Below, one piece after another: positions 1 to 6,381 of a stretch of DNA of 64,000 bases (its first letter is position 1; each line of letters starts with the position of its first letter). The notes under the pieces were generated by a model. The model was given only the letters and a program-made list of their open reading frames with translations. It did not search any database and was not told the DNA's origin. The translations under genes were made by a program, and so were the position numbers. This stretch comes from Candidatus Saccharimonadota bacterium (GTDB taxonomy: Bacteria > Patescibacteriota > Saccharimonadia > Saccharimonadales > Saccharimonadaceae): positions 1 to 64,000 of the forward strand of contig VGLK01000002.1 in the NCBI GenBank assembly GCA_016866755.1, read 5' to 3'.

Positions 1-272
1 TAGCCATCTTCCGCCTGCTCGATGAACGTATGTGTCGTAACGCGCTCTGTTCGCGGGTCGGTGTAGGTGATGATGTCGCGCCGCTGCAGCTCTTCTACGG
101 CAACCGGCTTGGTAAAAATCACCGTGCCAACTTCGTAGGTAGGGCGCATCGACCCGCCTTCAATTACAAAATACCGCCAGCCTGCGCTATACAGTACGCC
201 AACCACCATGATGGCAATAGCGACTGCCGCACACAAGATGGCAACGCCTTTATTGCGGCGTAGAGATTTCAC
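1..272 (-). CDS. Signal peptidase I, SipW-like (partial, C-terminus outside window)
   Basis: This is the first 90 codons of a membrane signal peptidase, cut by the left edge. The product has a basic N-terminus (KSLRRNK), one hydrophobic segment (about residues 9-27) and then the signal peptidase box with the nucleophile in the stretch EGGSMRPT, followed by a beta-strand region (VGTVIFTKPV). The SM-rP motif and a short anchor match type I peptidases of the SipW/archaeal ER-type family, although the catalytic His/Lys region lies outside the window. I chose a GTG start at 272, which overlaps the end of the upstream gene by 23 nt and suggests translational coupling. Its neighbours are a secreted repeat protein and a TasA-like protein, the usual substrates of SipW enzymes. 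Confidence 0.82.
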   Translation of the reverse strand, partial: MKSLRRNKGVAILCAAVAIAIMVVGVLYSAGWRYFVIEGGSMRPTYEVGTVIFTKPVAVEELQRRDIITYTDPRTERVTTHTFIEQAEDG

Positions 273-723
273 TGGGAGGCTCGCTTTCTGTGGGCTGAGG
301 TTGAGGAAGAATTTCGGTTGGCAGTTCAATTACCGTGGCGTCTGCCTCTTGTAGCGTAGCAGGCGCGTGTGGAGGAACTACAGCCGACACACTAGGGGCC
401 GAATTGCTCGGTTGCCTACCGGGCGCAGTACCAGAGTTTCCAGGCGACTCGGGTCGTCCTCCCCCGGAATTTCCGGGATTGGGGTTGGCACCTTGACCAT
501 TTGAGCCACCAGAGTTTCCGGGCGAATCCGGCCGTCCTGCGTTTCCAGAGTTACCCGGAGACGAAGGCTTGGGCTCGGGTTCGTTTGGAATATCGAACGT
601 AATGCGAACGCCAGCAGTGCGCGTATCGGTAAAACTCGCCGCAGACGACTGAGCACCTATACACAAAGCAGCAGCGCACGCCACACCCATAAAGCCCACA
701 GACGCAGCCTGTAAAGGTTTCAC
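250..723 (-). CDS. Secreted PGNSG-repeat protein, likely SipW substrate
   Basis: The 157-residue protein begins with a GTG codon preceded by an AAAGAGA-like ribosome site. It has a signal-like N-terminus (about residues 8-28, ending near SSAASFTDT). The SFTDTRTAGV stretch after the signal resembles mature N-termini of TasA/camelysin-type proteins. Residues 50-105 are low-complexity, with repeated PGNSG units rich in Gly, Ser, Asn and Pro, and the C-terminus is rich in Pro/Glu/Thr. I see no catalytic motif. It lies between a TasA-like gene and the signal peptidase and overlaps the latter. The role is probably extracellular, such as a flexible fibre or linker; this is inferred from composition and context. 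Confidence 0.65.
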   Translation of the reverse strand: MKPLQAASVGFMGVACAAALCIGAQSSAASFTDTRTAGVRITFDIPNEPEPKPSSPGNSGNAGRPDSPGNSGGSNGQGANPNPGNSGGGRPESPGNSGTAPGRQPSNSAPSVSAVVPPHAPATLQEADATVIELPTEILPQPQPTESEPPSEISTPQ

Positions 724-821
724 AATGAGTCTCTTTTCTTATTTGAGTGAACAATTTGACAAAGAACATCGGATTTCGACTGCACAATTACATTCAAAAT
801 CCAGTGCTCTGTTTCAAAAAA

Positions 822-879
822 GCGGGTGCAGTGGCACCTCACCCAACACAACTACTGCGTGTTGGGGAGGTGCCACTGC
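822..879 (-). terminator. Strong intrinsic terminator after the TasA-like gene
   Basis: The arms GCAGTGGCACCTC (828-840) and GAGGTGCCACTGC (867-879) pair, extended inward by CCAACAC/GTGTTGG. On the minus strand the stem is followed shortly by a run of six T (822-827 region). Confidence 0.85.
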
Positions 880-896
880 GGGTAGATCGCTCGATC

Positions 897-1430
897 TCAG
901 CCCTGCCGGAGGGTCACGACGCCCTTGCCGGTGGCGGACTTGTTCTGCCACTCGTTGCCGGCGGCCGAGTTCAGCGCGAACGTCACGTCGACGTTCTTGC
1001 TCTGGTCGGGCGCCAGCTCGCCGAGCGGGAACGTGGCCCCGAGCACCTGCGTGACGGGCACGGCGGCGTTGTCGCCCACCTTGACGGTGAGGTTGGCCGC
1101 CTGGGCCTCGGTGAGGCCGGAGACGGAGGCGCTGTCGAGCTCGAACTCGAACTCGCCCTCGGAGGCCACGCTGCCCGTGTTGGTCACCGTGAAGGTGTCC
1201 GTCTTGGACAGCCCGGGGGCCAGGTCGGGGTAGTCGAGGTCGCCGTTGGCCAGGGTCAGGGTGAGGTCGCCGGTCGAGACCGTGACGTCGCCCCGGTCGC
1301 TGGCCGTGAAGTCGGCACCGGTGCCGGCGCCGCCGAAGACGAGCGCCGCGATGGCCGCCGCGCCGCCCACGCCGAGGATCGACTTGGTGCGGGTGGACAT
1401 GCCGGACTGGGTGGTGGTGTTCGAGGACAT
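897..1430 (-). CDS. TasA/camelysin-like secreted protein, very GC-rich, probable host-derived gene
   Basis: The 177-residue protein has a polar N-terminus, a hydrophobic signal (about residues 16-38, ending GAGTGADFTAS) and a beta-rich ectodomain with TFTVTNTGSVASEGEFE, typical of the TasA/camelysin (peptidase M73-like) fold processed by SipW. Codons end almost always in G or C, and the gene is far richer in GC than every neighbour, with sharp boundaries near 885 and 1440. An AAAGGGGA ribosome site precedes the ATG, and a well-formed promoter lies upstream in local AT-rich DNA. What I see is an island of actinobacterial-like composition; that it came from an actinobacterial host is inference. 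It may form surface fibres or modulate host attachment. Confidence 0.8.
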   Translation of the reverse strand: MSSNTTTQSGMSTRTKSILGVGGAAAIAALVFGGAGTGADFTASDRGDVTVSTGDLTLTLANGDLDYPDLAPGLSKTDTFTVTNTGSVASEGEFEFELDSASVSGLTEAQAANLTVKVGDNAAVPVTQVLGATFPLGELAPDQSKNVDVTFALNSAAGNEWQNKSATGKGVVTLRQG

Positions 1431-1534
1431 GGGAGTCCCCTTTCTGCGACAGGATCAAGTCGCGATCTACACGGTTTGTCTTCCCCGAAAGGTAGACTGG
1501 TATCGCTACGGATTGCAGCAACACACTGGGAGAA

Positions 1535-1563
1535 ACTATACAGGCCACAAATAAAAATGTCAA
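1535..1563 (-). promoter_or_regulatory. Sigma70-type promoter for the TasA-like gene
   Basis: On the minus strand TTGACA (1558-1563) and TATAGT (1535-1540) are separated by exactly 17 bp. A second TTGACA copy sits 21 bp further upstream (1579-1584). The promoter is in AT-rich native-looking DNA, outside the GC-rich coding island. Confidence 0.8.
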
Positions 1564-1591
1564 CACTTTTTTAAAAAATGTCAACATAGTA

Positions 1592-1620
1592 TTTACATAA
1601 ACATTATAAAATGTTATAAT
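1592..1620 (+). promoter_or_regulatory. Sigma70-type promoter for the 1668 gene
   Basis: TTTACA (1592-1597) and TATAAT (1615-1620) are 17 bp apart on the plus strand. It diverges from the promoter of the TasA-like gene, so 1431-1667 is a divergent regulatory region. Confidence 0.8.
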
Positions 1621-1667
1621 ATTGCATAGAACAGTACCTTATCAGTTTTCGGTCGAAGGAGAAAATC

Positions 1668-2030
1668 ATGTCATCTCAGCCGTCTGCATTTGAAATTTTG
1701 GTTGTCGTCTATGGCCCGCTGGCCATTGCCGGCATAACCCTGTTTTACTACTGCAGAGCAGAGATTTGCAAAGTGCTCGCTCGCGCCGCAGATGATCTAG
1801 CGTTAAATGCGGTTCACACCCATCAGGCTCATATCTATCTGGCACGCGCTTGGGCGTACGCAACTGGCTGCCTTTTTGCGATAGTGCTCTTGTGGCACGA
1901 TGCGCTGCTAGGTTACAGCGCCAGCACGCTCACCACACTCACTGTTGCCGCAGTGGTTACCCTAGTGCCAGCGCTCGTGTGCCTGTACTACATGCGCTGC
2001 ACCGCAGACGACGACCGCGTGACCGTGTAG
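1668..2030 (+). CDS. Small multi-pass membrane protein, unknown function
   Basis: The 120-residue product starts at an ATG with a good ribosome site (GAAGGAG) and has three hydrophobic segments (about residues 8-28, 60-80 and 85-107), with a polar loop between the first and second. I do not recognise a family. The gene is a single transcription unit with its own promoter and a strong terminator. It is transcribed divergently from the TasA-like gene, which hints at, but does not show, a shared regulation. Confidence 0.75.
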   Translation: MSSQPSAFEILVVVYGPLAIAGITLFYYCRAEICKVLARAADDLALNAVHTHQAHIYLARAWAYATGCLFAIVLLWHDALLGYSASTLTTLTVAAVVTLVPALVCLYYMRCTADDDRVTV

Positions 2031-2053
2031 GTCGTTCCGCCAACTCTGGCAAC

Positions 2054-2097
2054 GGAGAGGGGCAAAAGATAATACTTTGCCCCTCTCCTATTTTTTT
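2054..2097 (+). terminator. Intrinsic terminator
   Basis: A perfect 13-bp stem, GGAGAGGGGCAAA (2054-2066) with TTTGCCCCTCTCC (2076-2088), is followed by TATTTTTTT. It ends the 1668 gene. Confidence 0.92.
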
Positions 2098-2100
2098 ACA

Positions 2101-2137
2101 AAAATATAACCCCGCACGGCTGGCTGCCAGTGCGGGG
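2101..2137 (-). terminator. Intrinsic terminator of the 2179-2430 gene
   Basis: CCCCGCAC (2110-2117) pairs with GTGCGGGG (2130-2137); on the minus strand this is followed by TTATATTTTT. Confidence 0.8.
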
Positions 2138-2178
2138 GCGAACAGGATTTCTCCCTGAACGACTAAGTTGATGAAGGG

Positions 2179-2430
2179 TCACTGAGGCCAGCGGTCGACG
2201 ATCATGGTGCGCCCGGTGGCGGAAATCTCCACCTGCACGCGCGCGCCGGTACCGGACACCTGCCCCACCACCACAGCTCCGGTGGCATCGGCCTCGATGG
2301 ACCTGACCCTCATGCTGAAGCTGCGACCGCCGTTGACCGTCCTGATCGACACGGTGTCGCCTCTCTTGCGGTGACGCTCGAACTGCTCGGCTGTGATGGG
2401 AACGACCTGCACGTTGCTTTTGATAGCCAC
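2179..2430 (-). CDS. Small basic beta-rich protein, unknown function
   Basis: The 83-residue product starts at GTG, 7 nt after a clear AAGGAG. It has no signal or membrane segment. The sequence alternates charged and beta-forming residues (ITAEQFERHRKRGDTVSIRT; MRVRSIEADATGAVVV) and could be a small nucleic-acid-binding or beta-barrel protein. I recognise no family. Its GC content is visibly higher than most of the window, though less extreme than the TasA-like gene, so acquisition is possible. It has its own promoter, a leader of about 60 nt with a weak ATTTTCGG/CCGAAAAT hairpin, and its own terminator. Confidence 0.65.
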   Translation of the reverse strand: MAIKSNVQVVPITAEQFERHRKRGDTVSIRTVNGGRSFSMRVRSIEADATGAVVVGQVSGTGARVQVEISATGRTMIVDRWPQ

Positions 2431-2496
2431 GACAACTCTCCTTTTTGATTTTCGGGCGCAACCATGTAGCTGCACAACAGCCGAAAATACTAAGGT

Positions 2497-2525
2497 ATTA
2501 TACCATTTTATTACCACACAATCAA
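2497..2525 (-). promoter_or_regulatory. Promoter for the 2179-2430 gene
   Basis: TTGATT (2520-2525) and TATAAT (2497-2502) on the minus strand are 17 bp apart. Confidence 0.75.
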
Positions 2526-2574
2526 ATACCACCCAACTAAACGCTAGGTGGCACAAAATTCAGCCTATTACGGC

Positions 2575-5442
2575 TTAGGTTTTTGCAAGCGAAACAATCA
2601 GCTCACTACCCTCAACTTTTACTGTCGTCTCAAAAGCCAACTTATCGCCATCGCGCATATTTGTTGCTAGTGTCTCACTCAGTATTGTGTCGGCATGTTC
2701 AGAAATTGCAGTCTGAATGTCTACATCTTCGGTAGTGAGTGCAAGCTTAATTCGGTCATCAACATTTAAACCAGCCTGCTTGCGAGCTGATTGAACGTGG
2801 CGAACTACTTCACGCATTAGGCCTTCGCGTTTAAGTTCTGGCGTAAGAGTCTCATCAATTGCAACTTCGTCACCCAGCTGAACTCGCTTCACATTTAACT
2901 CATCTTTTAGAATAGATTCAAAATCAACAAATTCGCCCTTGGTCGGCACCATTACGCTAGCAAGCGGTTGTCGCACTTTCAGACGTGCTTTAGCGCGCAA
3001 ACTTAGCCCCTGATTTACATAGTCACGAACCGTCTCCATGTCATTCATCACCAGTTCATTTACCCGTCCAGCCGACAGCCAGTCTTTCAAATGAATTGAT
3101 TTATCATCGCCAGTTAGCCCATGATACAATTCTTCGGCCAAAAACGGCGTAAACGGCGCAAGCACGTACGCCAAACGTACCAGTACATAATGCAGCGTTT
3201 TATAAGCGTCGTTCTTATCGCCATCATCTTCACCTTTCCAAAAACGGCGGCGCGAGCGACGAACAAACCAGTTAGAGGCATCGTCAATAAACGGTAAAAT
3301 TGGCGAAAGTGCATCGGGAATATTGTAGGCGTCCATATTTTTTTCAACTTGCTCAACCAGCTGGTGCAGGCGCGAAATAATCCAAACATCAAGTGGATTT
3401 TCAACATCGTCAATTGGATCTTTTAGATTTCCGTCAAACTCCCAGCCATCAACACTGGCGTACATTGTAAAGAAGTCGTACATGTTCCAAATCATGCTTA
3501 ATTTACGAGCAACATCGCCAACTTCTTTGTCTTGCAGGGTAAAATCTTCGCCGTTTAAAAGTGGACTCGAAAGCAGCAAGTAGCGCAAACTATCGGCACT
3601 GTAGGCGTCCATCAACTCCATAGGATCGGTAAAATTGCCGTACGATTTACTCATCTTGCGGCCGTCGTTACCGGCTACGTTACCCGTTACAATCACGTTT
3701 TTAAAAGAGTTTTCGCCAAATAACGCCACGCTCATAGCGTGCATGTAGTAAAACCACGCCCGAACCTGACCGATGTATTCCACAATAAAATCACCCGGAA
3801 AGTTAGCTTCAAATTTGGCCTTGTTTTCGAACGGATAGTGGAACTGAGCAAATGGCATGCTGCCCGCTTCAAACCAGCTATCCATAACTTTATCAATCCG
3901 CTCGTACTTTACGCCGTCAATTTCAAAAGTAATGTCGTCTACCCACGGACGGTGGTAGTCATTTAATTCTTTACCAGATAACTCTTTAAGTTCTTTGTAC
4001 GAACCAACGACTTTTGTGAGTACTTCGCCGTCCTTATCGGTACCCTTCCAAACCGGCATCGCCGTCGCCCAAAAGCGATCGCGAGACAGGTTCCAATCTG
4101 GTGCTTGCTCGATAGTTTTGGCGAACCGGCCATTCTTTACATGGCTTGGAAACCATTCAATATCGCCATTGTTTTCAAGCATGTCTTTGCGCTGAGCGTC
4201 GATATCCATAAACCAGCTTGGGTGGGCGCGGTACATTAACTTTGTACCACATCGGTGACAATGCGGGTAGCTATGGCGAATATAGTCGATTTTCCAGACA
4301 ATGCCGCGACTCAAGAGGTCTTTAGCGATCTGCTTGTTAATCTCCCAAACGTTCTGCCCTTTCCAGTCGCTTTCGGTAAATATACCGTTTTCGTCGATGG
4401 CGTGCACAACTGGAATTTTGCTGGCCCGCGCCATCACAAAGTCTTCTTCGCCGTAAGCCGGTGCGATATGAACAATTCCGGTACCCGACTCAGTGGTAAC
4501 GTAATCAGCCGACCATACCTTGTGGGCATTTTCGCCGCGATGTGTACCAAGTAGTGGTTGATACTCGAGGCCGATTAAGTCACTACCCTTTAGCTCACCG
4601 ACTACTTTGTAATCAAGTTGCTGATGCTTTTCGTCGGTTAGTACTTTTTCGACTAAATCCTTCGCCAAAATTAATCTTTCGCCACCGAGTTCAACTTCGC
4701 TGTACACAAAATCTTTATTCACAGCCAAAGCCGTATTAGCTGGTAGTGTCCATGGGGTTGTCGTCCAGGCTAGTAGCTGGCGACCGTCGGCTAGTTTGAA
4801 CTTTACGTAAACACTTGGATCGGTAATATCCTGATAAGCCCCAGCGTCCATAGTCACCTCGGCCTTTGAAAGCGGCGTCGCATCAAGCGTACAGTACATC
4901 AGCACCTTTTCGCCTTCGTAAATTTTACCCTTTTCGTAAAGCTCCTTAAATGCCCACCAAACAGATTCCATATATTCTTTATCCATGGTTTTGTAAGCGC
5001 CCTTAAAATCAACCCAACGACCGATTCGATCGATCGTGTCTTCCCAAAGACTACTGGTTTGCACCATATTTTCGCGACAAGCTACAATATACTTTTCTAA
5101 ACCATAATCTAATACTTCTTCACGCGATTTCAAGCCAAGCTTCTTTTCGGTGTAGCGTTCGGCAGGCAGGCCGTGACAATCCCAGCCCCAAACACGTTCA
5201 ACGCGCTTGCCTTTCATGGTCTGATAGCGCGGCACGGCGTCTTTAACGATGCTTGAAAGCAACGTGCCATGGTGCGGCACGCCCGAAATAAACGGCGGAC
5301 CGTCGTAAAACACATACGAATTTTCCACTGGACGCTGGGCAACTGATTTTTCAAACGTCCTATCGTTTTTCCATTTTTGCACCCATTCGTTTTCATACTC
5401 GCGAGCTCGACGTCGAGTGTTGGCTTGAAATTTCTTTGGCAT
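2575..5442 (-). CDS. ileS: Isoleucyl-tRNA synthetase, type 2 (eukaryote-like)
   Basis: This 955-residue class I synthetase charges tRNA-Ile. The start is the ATG at 5442, 6 nt after AAAGAGGAG. The signature region FYDGPPFISGVPHHGT (residues 45-60) is the HIGH site, here HHGT, and GWDCHGLPAE and the KMSKS loop (about residues 593-597) follow. The editing domain lies between them, and the C-terminal anticodon-binding region is complete. The GVPHHG context and the CHGLPAE motif place it with the type 2, eukaryotic/actinobacterial branch, which is known for mupirocin resistance (family knowledge, not tested here). The gene is alone in its transcript, behind a T-box leader. Confidence 0.97.
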   Translation of the reverse strand: MPKKFQANTRRRAREYENEWVQKWKNDRTFEKSVAQRPVENSYVFYDGPPFISGVPHHGTLLSSIVKDAVPRYQTMKGKRVERVWGWDCHGLPAERYTEKKLGLKSREEVLDYGLEKYIVACRENMVQTSSLWEDTIDRIGRWVDFKGAYKTMDKEYMESVWWAFKELYEKGKIYEGEKVLMYCTLDATPLSKAEVTMDAGAYQDITDPSVYVKFKLADGRQLLAWTTTPWTLPANTALAVNKDFVYSEVELGGERLILAKDLVEKVLTDEKHQQLDYKVVGELKGSDLIGLEYQPLLGTHRGENAHKVWSADYVTTESGTGIVHIAPAYGEEDFVMARASKIPVVHAIDENGIFTESDWKGQNVWEINKQIAKDLLSRGIVWKIDYIRHSYPHCHRCGTKLMYRAHPSWFMDIDAQRKDMLENNGDIEWFPSHVKNGRFAKTIEQAPDWNLSRDRFWATAMPVWKGTDKDGEVLTKVVGSYKELKELSGKELNDYHRPWVDDITFEIDGVKYERIDKVMDSWFEAGSMPFAQFHYPFENKAKFEANFPGDFIVEYIGQVRAWFYYMHAMSVALFGENSFKNVIVTGNVAGNDGRKMSKSYGNFTDPMELMDAYSADSLRYLLLSSPLLNGEDFTLQDKEVGDVARKLSMIWNMYDFFTMYASVDGWEFDGNLKDPIDDVENPLDVWIISRLHQLVEQVEKNMDAYNIPDALSPILPFIDDASNWFVRRSRRRFWKGEDDGDKNDAYKTLHYVLVRLAYVLAPFTPFLAEELYHGLTGDDKSIHLKDWLSAGRVNELVMNDMETVRDYVNQGLSLRAKARLKVRQPLASVMVPTKGEFVDFESILKDELNVKRVQLGDEVAIDETLTPELKREGLMREVVRHVQSARKQAGLNVDDRIKLALTTEDVDIQTAISEHADTILSETLATNMRDGDKLAFETTVKVEGSELIVSLAKT

Positions 5443-5460
5443 CGTATTCTCCTCTTTATT

Positions 5461-5710
5461 AAAACAAAAAATCACTTCCTTTGCCTGCCAGAATCCGGAT
5501 TATCCGGACGGTACCATCTGGCTTCCAAAAGAAGTGATTCACGGGCACCCCACAAAACGGTTTTGCAGGAGCCCCACTTTTTTAGCGCTTATTCTTGTGT
5601 CGTCTGTCGGGCGACTCCGCTGGGTTCTACTAAGGCAAAAAGTATTCGCCCGTTCTTCCCAAAAACATTCGCGGGTGATAGCCGCTCATATGTAGTAACT
5701 ACATAGTGTC
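5461..5710 (-). promoter_or_regulatory. T-box riboswitch (Ile specifier) upstream of ileS
   Basis: On the minus strand the leader shows, in order: a short stem around GCGGCUAUCACCCGC with the isoleucine codon AUC as specifier (5677-5679), GGGAAGAACGG, a stem GGGCGA/UCGCCC enclosing the S-turn-like AGUAGAACC, a further hairpin, and a discriminator. The discriminator consists of GCCAGA/UCUGGC, the seven-nt bulge UGGUACC (5510-5516) and UCCGGAU/AUCCGGA. UGGU suits the ACCA end of tRNA-Ile. The short specifier stem resembles actinobacterial ileS T-boxes. The discriminator is enclosed by AATCACTTC.TTTG/CAAAGGAAGTGATT (5470-5483 with 5526-5539) followed by TTTTTTG, which looks like a terminator. 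Confidence 0.85.
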
Positions 5711-5717
5711 TACCGTT

Positions 5718-5747
5718 ATTCTACCTCGCCTGCAGTCTATTTGTCTA
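5718..5747 (-). promoter_or_regulatory. Probable ileS promoter
   Basis: TAGACA (5742-5747) and TAGAAT (5718-5723) on the minus strand are 18 bp apart, just after the end of the preceding gene and upstream of the T-box. Confidence 0.5.
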
Positions 5748-5753
5748 GCCAGC

Positions 5754-6380
5754 CTAATATTTACCCTGCAGTCGTAGCAATATTCCACCAATCACTACTA
5801 AAACCATTGCTAGCCCAATTACAAACGGCAGTCCAAGGCCAGTATCTGCTAAATCGCCTTTATTAGTCGATGGCCGAGGTTTATCAATCGGCGTATCGGG
5901 CAGTAGAGCTGGTGGCGCGTCTATTGCGGTGTTGTCGGTAACCCTGATTGTTAATTCGGTAGTTACGGCATCTTGATAAAAGTGACTATCTTTTGTAAGC
6001 ATTTCAAGCGTAACTACATACGTACCAGATTTTGTTTGTGAATATAAATGCGATAGATTAAGCGTCCAATCGTTACCCGTGGCAGTTAAGTACCTACTTT
6101 GGCCAAGCGTATACCACTGACCAAACAACATAACTCTAAAAGATTTAGCCCGCAGCGAATCGTATTTACCACGCAAAATAAGCTGCCCATTGCTAGCAAT
6201 AATTTCTTCTACAATTGGCACATACGACTCGTCGCAGGTACTAGCGCCGCTCGCTGACTGGCTAAGCTGCACAGTAGTAGACGTACATATAATCGGCTGA
6301 ATTTCTTGCTGTAGTCTAAAATCAGGCACTGGCGAGACAGCAAGTAGCGGCACAAAAAATAAAAGGCTTACTGGCAACAT
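5754..6380 (-). CDS. Secreted protein with LAxTG-type C-terminal anchor (csc-cluster small surface protein)
   Basis: The 208-residue product has a hydrophobic N-terminal signal (residues 1-17), a beta-rich ectodomain with one likely cysteine pair (CTST..., STCDES) and a C-terminal sorting-like signal: LADTG at about 177-181, a hydrophobic stretch and the basic tail RLQGKY. LAxTG is the motif used by class E sortases of Actinobacteria; no sortase is in this window. The ATG lies 1 nt after the stop of the RCC1 gene, so it is translated as the last gene of the operon. In Firmicutes csc clusters a small LPxTG-like protein holds the same position; I infer an equivalent role. Confidence 0.7.
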   Translation of the reverse strand: MLPVSLLFFVPLLAVSPVPDFRLQQEIQPIICTSTTVQLSQSASGASTCDESYVPIVEEIIASNGQLILRGKYDSLRAKSFRVMLFGQWYTLGQSRYLTATGNDWTLNLSHLYSQTKSGTYVVTLEMLTKDSHFYQDAVTTELTIRVTDNTAIDAPPALLPDTPIDKPRPSTNKGDLADTGLGLPFVIGLAMVLVVIGGILLRLQGKY

Positions 6381-6381
6381 A

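Noticed and set aside
747-1574. Long plus-strand frame across the GC-rich island
   Set aside because: It is antisense to the TasA-like gene; GC-rich DNA opens long shadow frames, and the minus-strand product has a signal peptide, ribosome site, promoter and family pattern.
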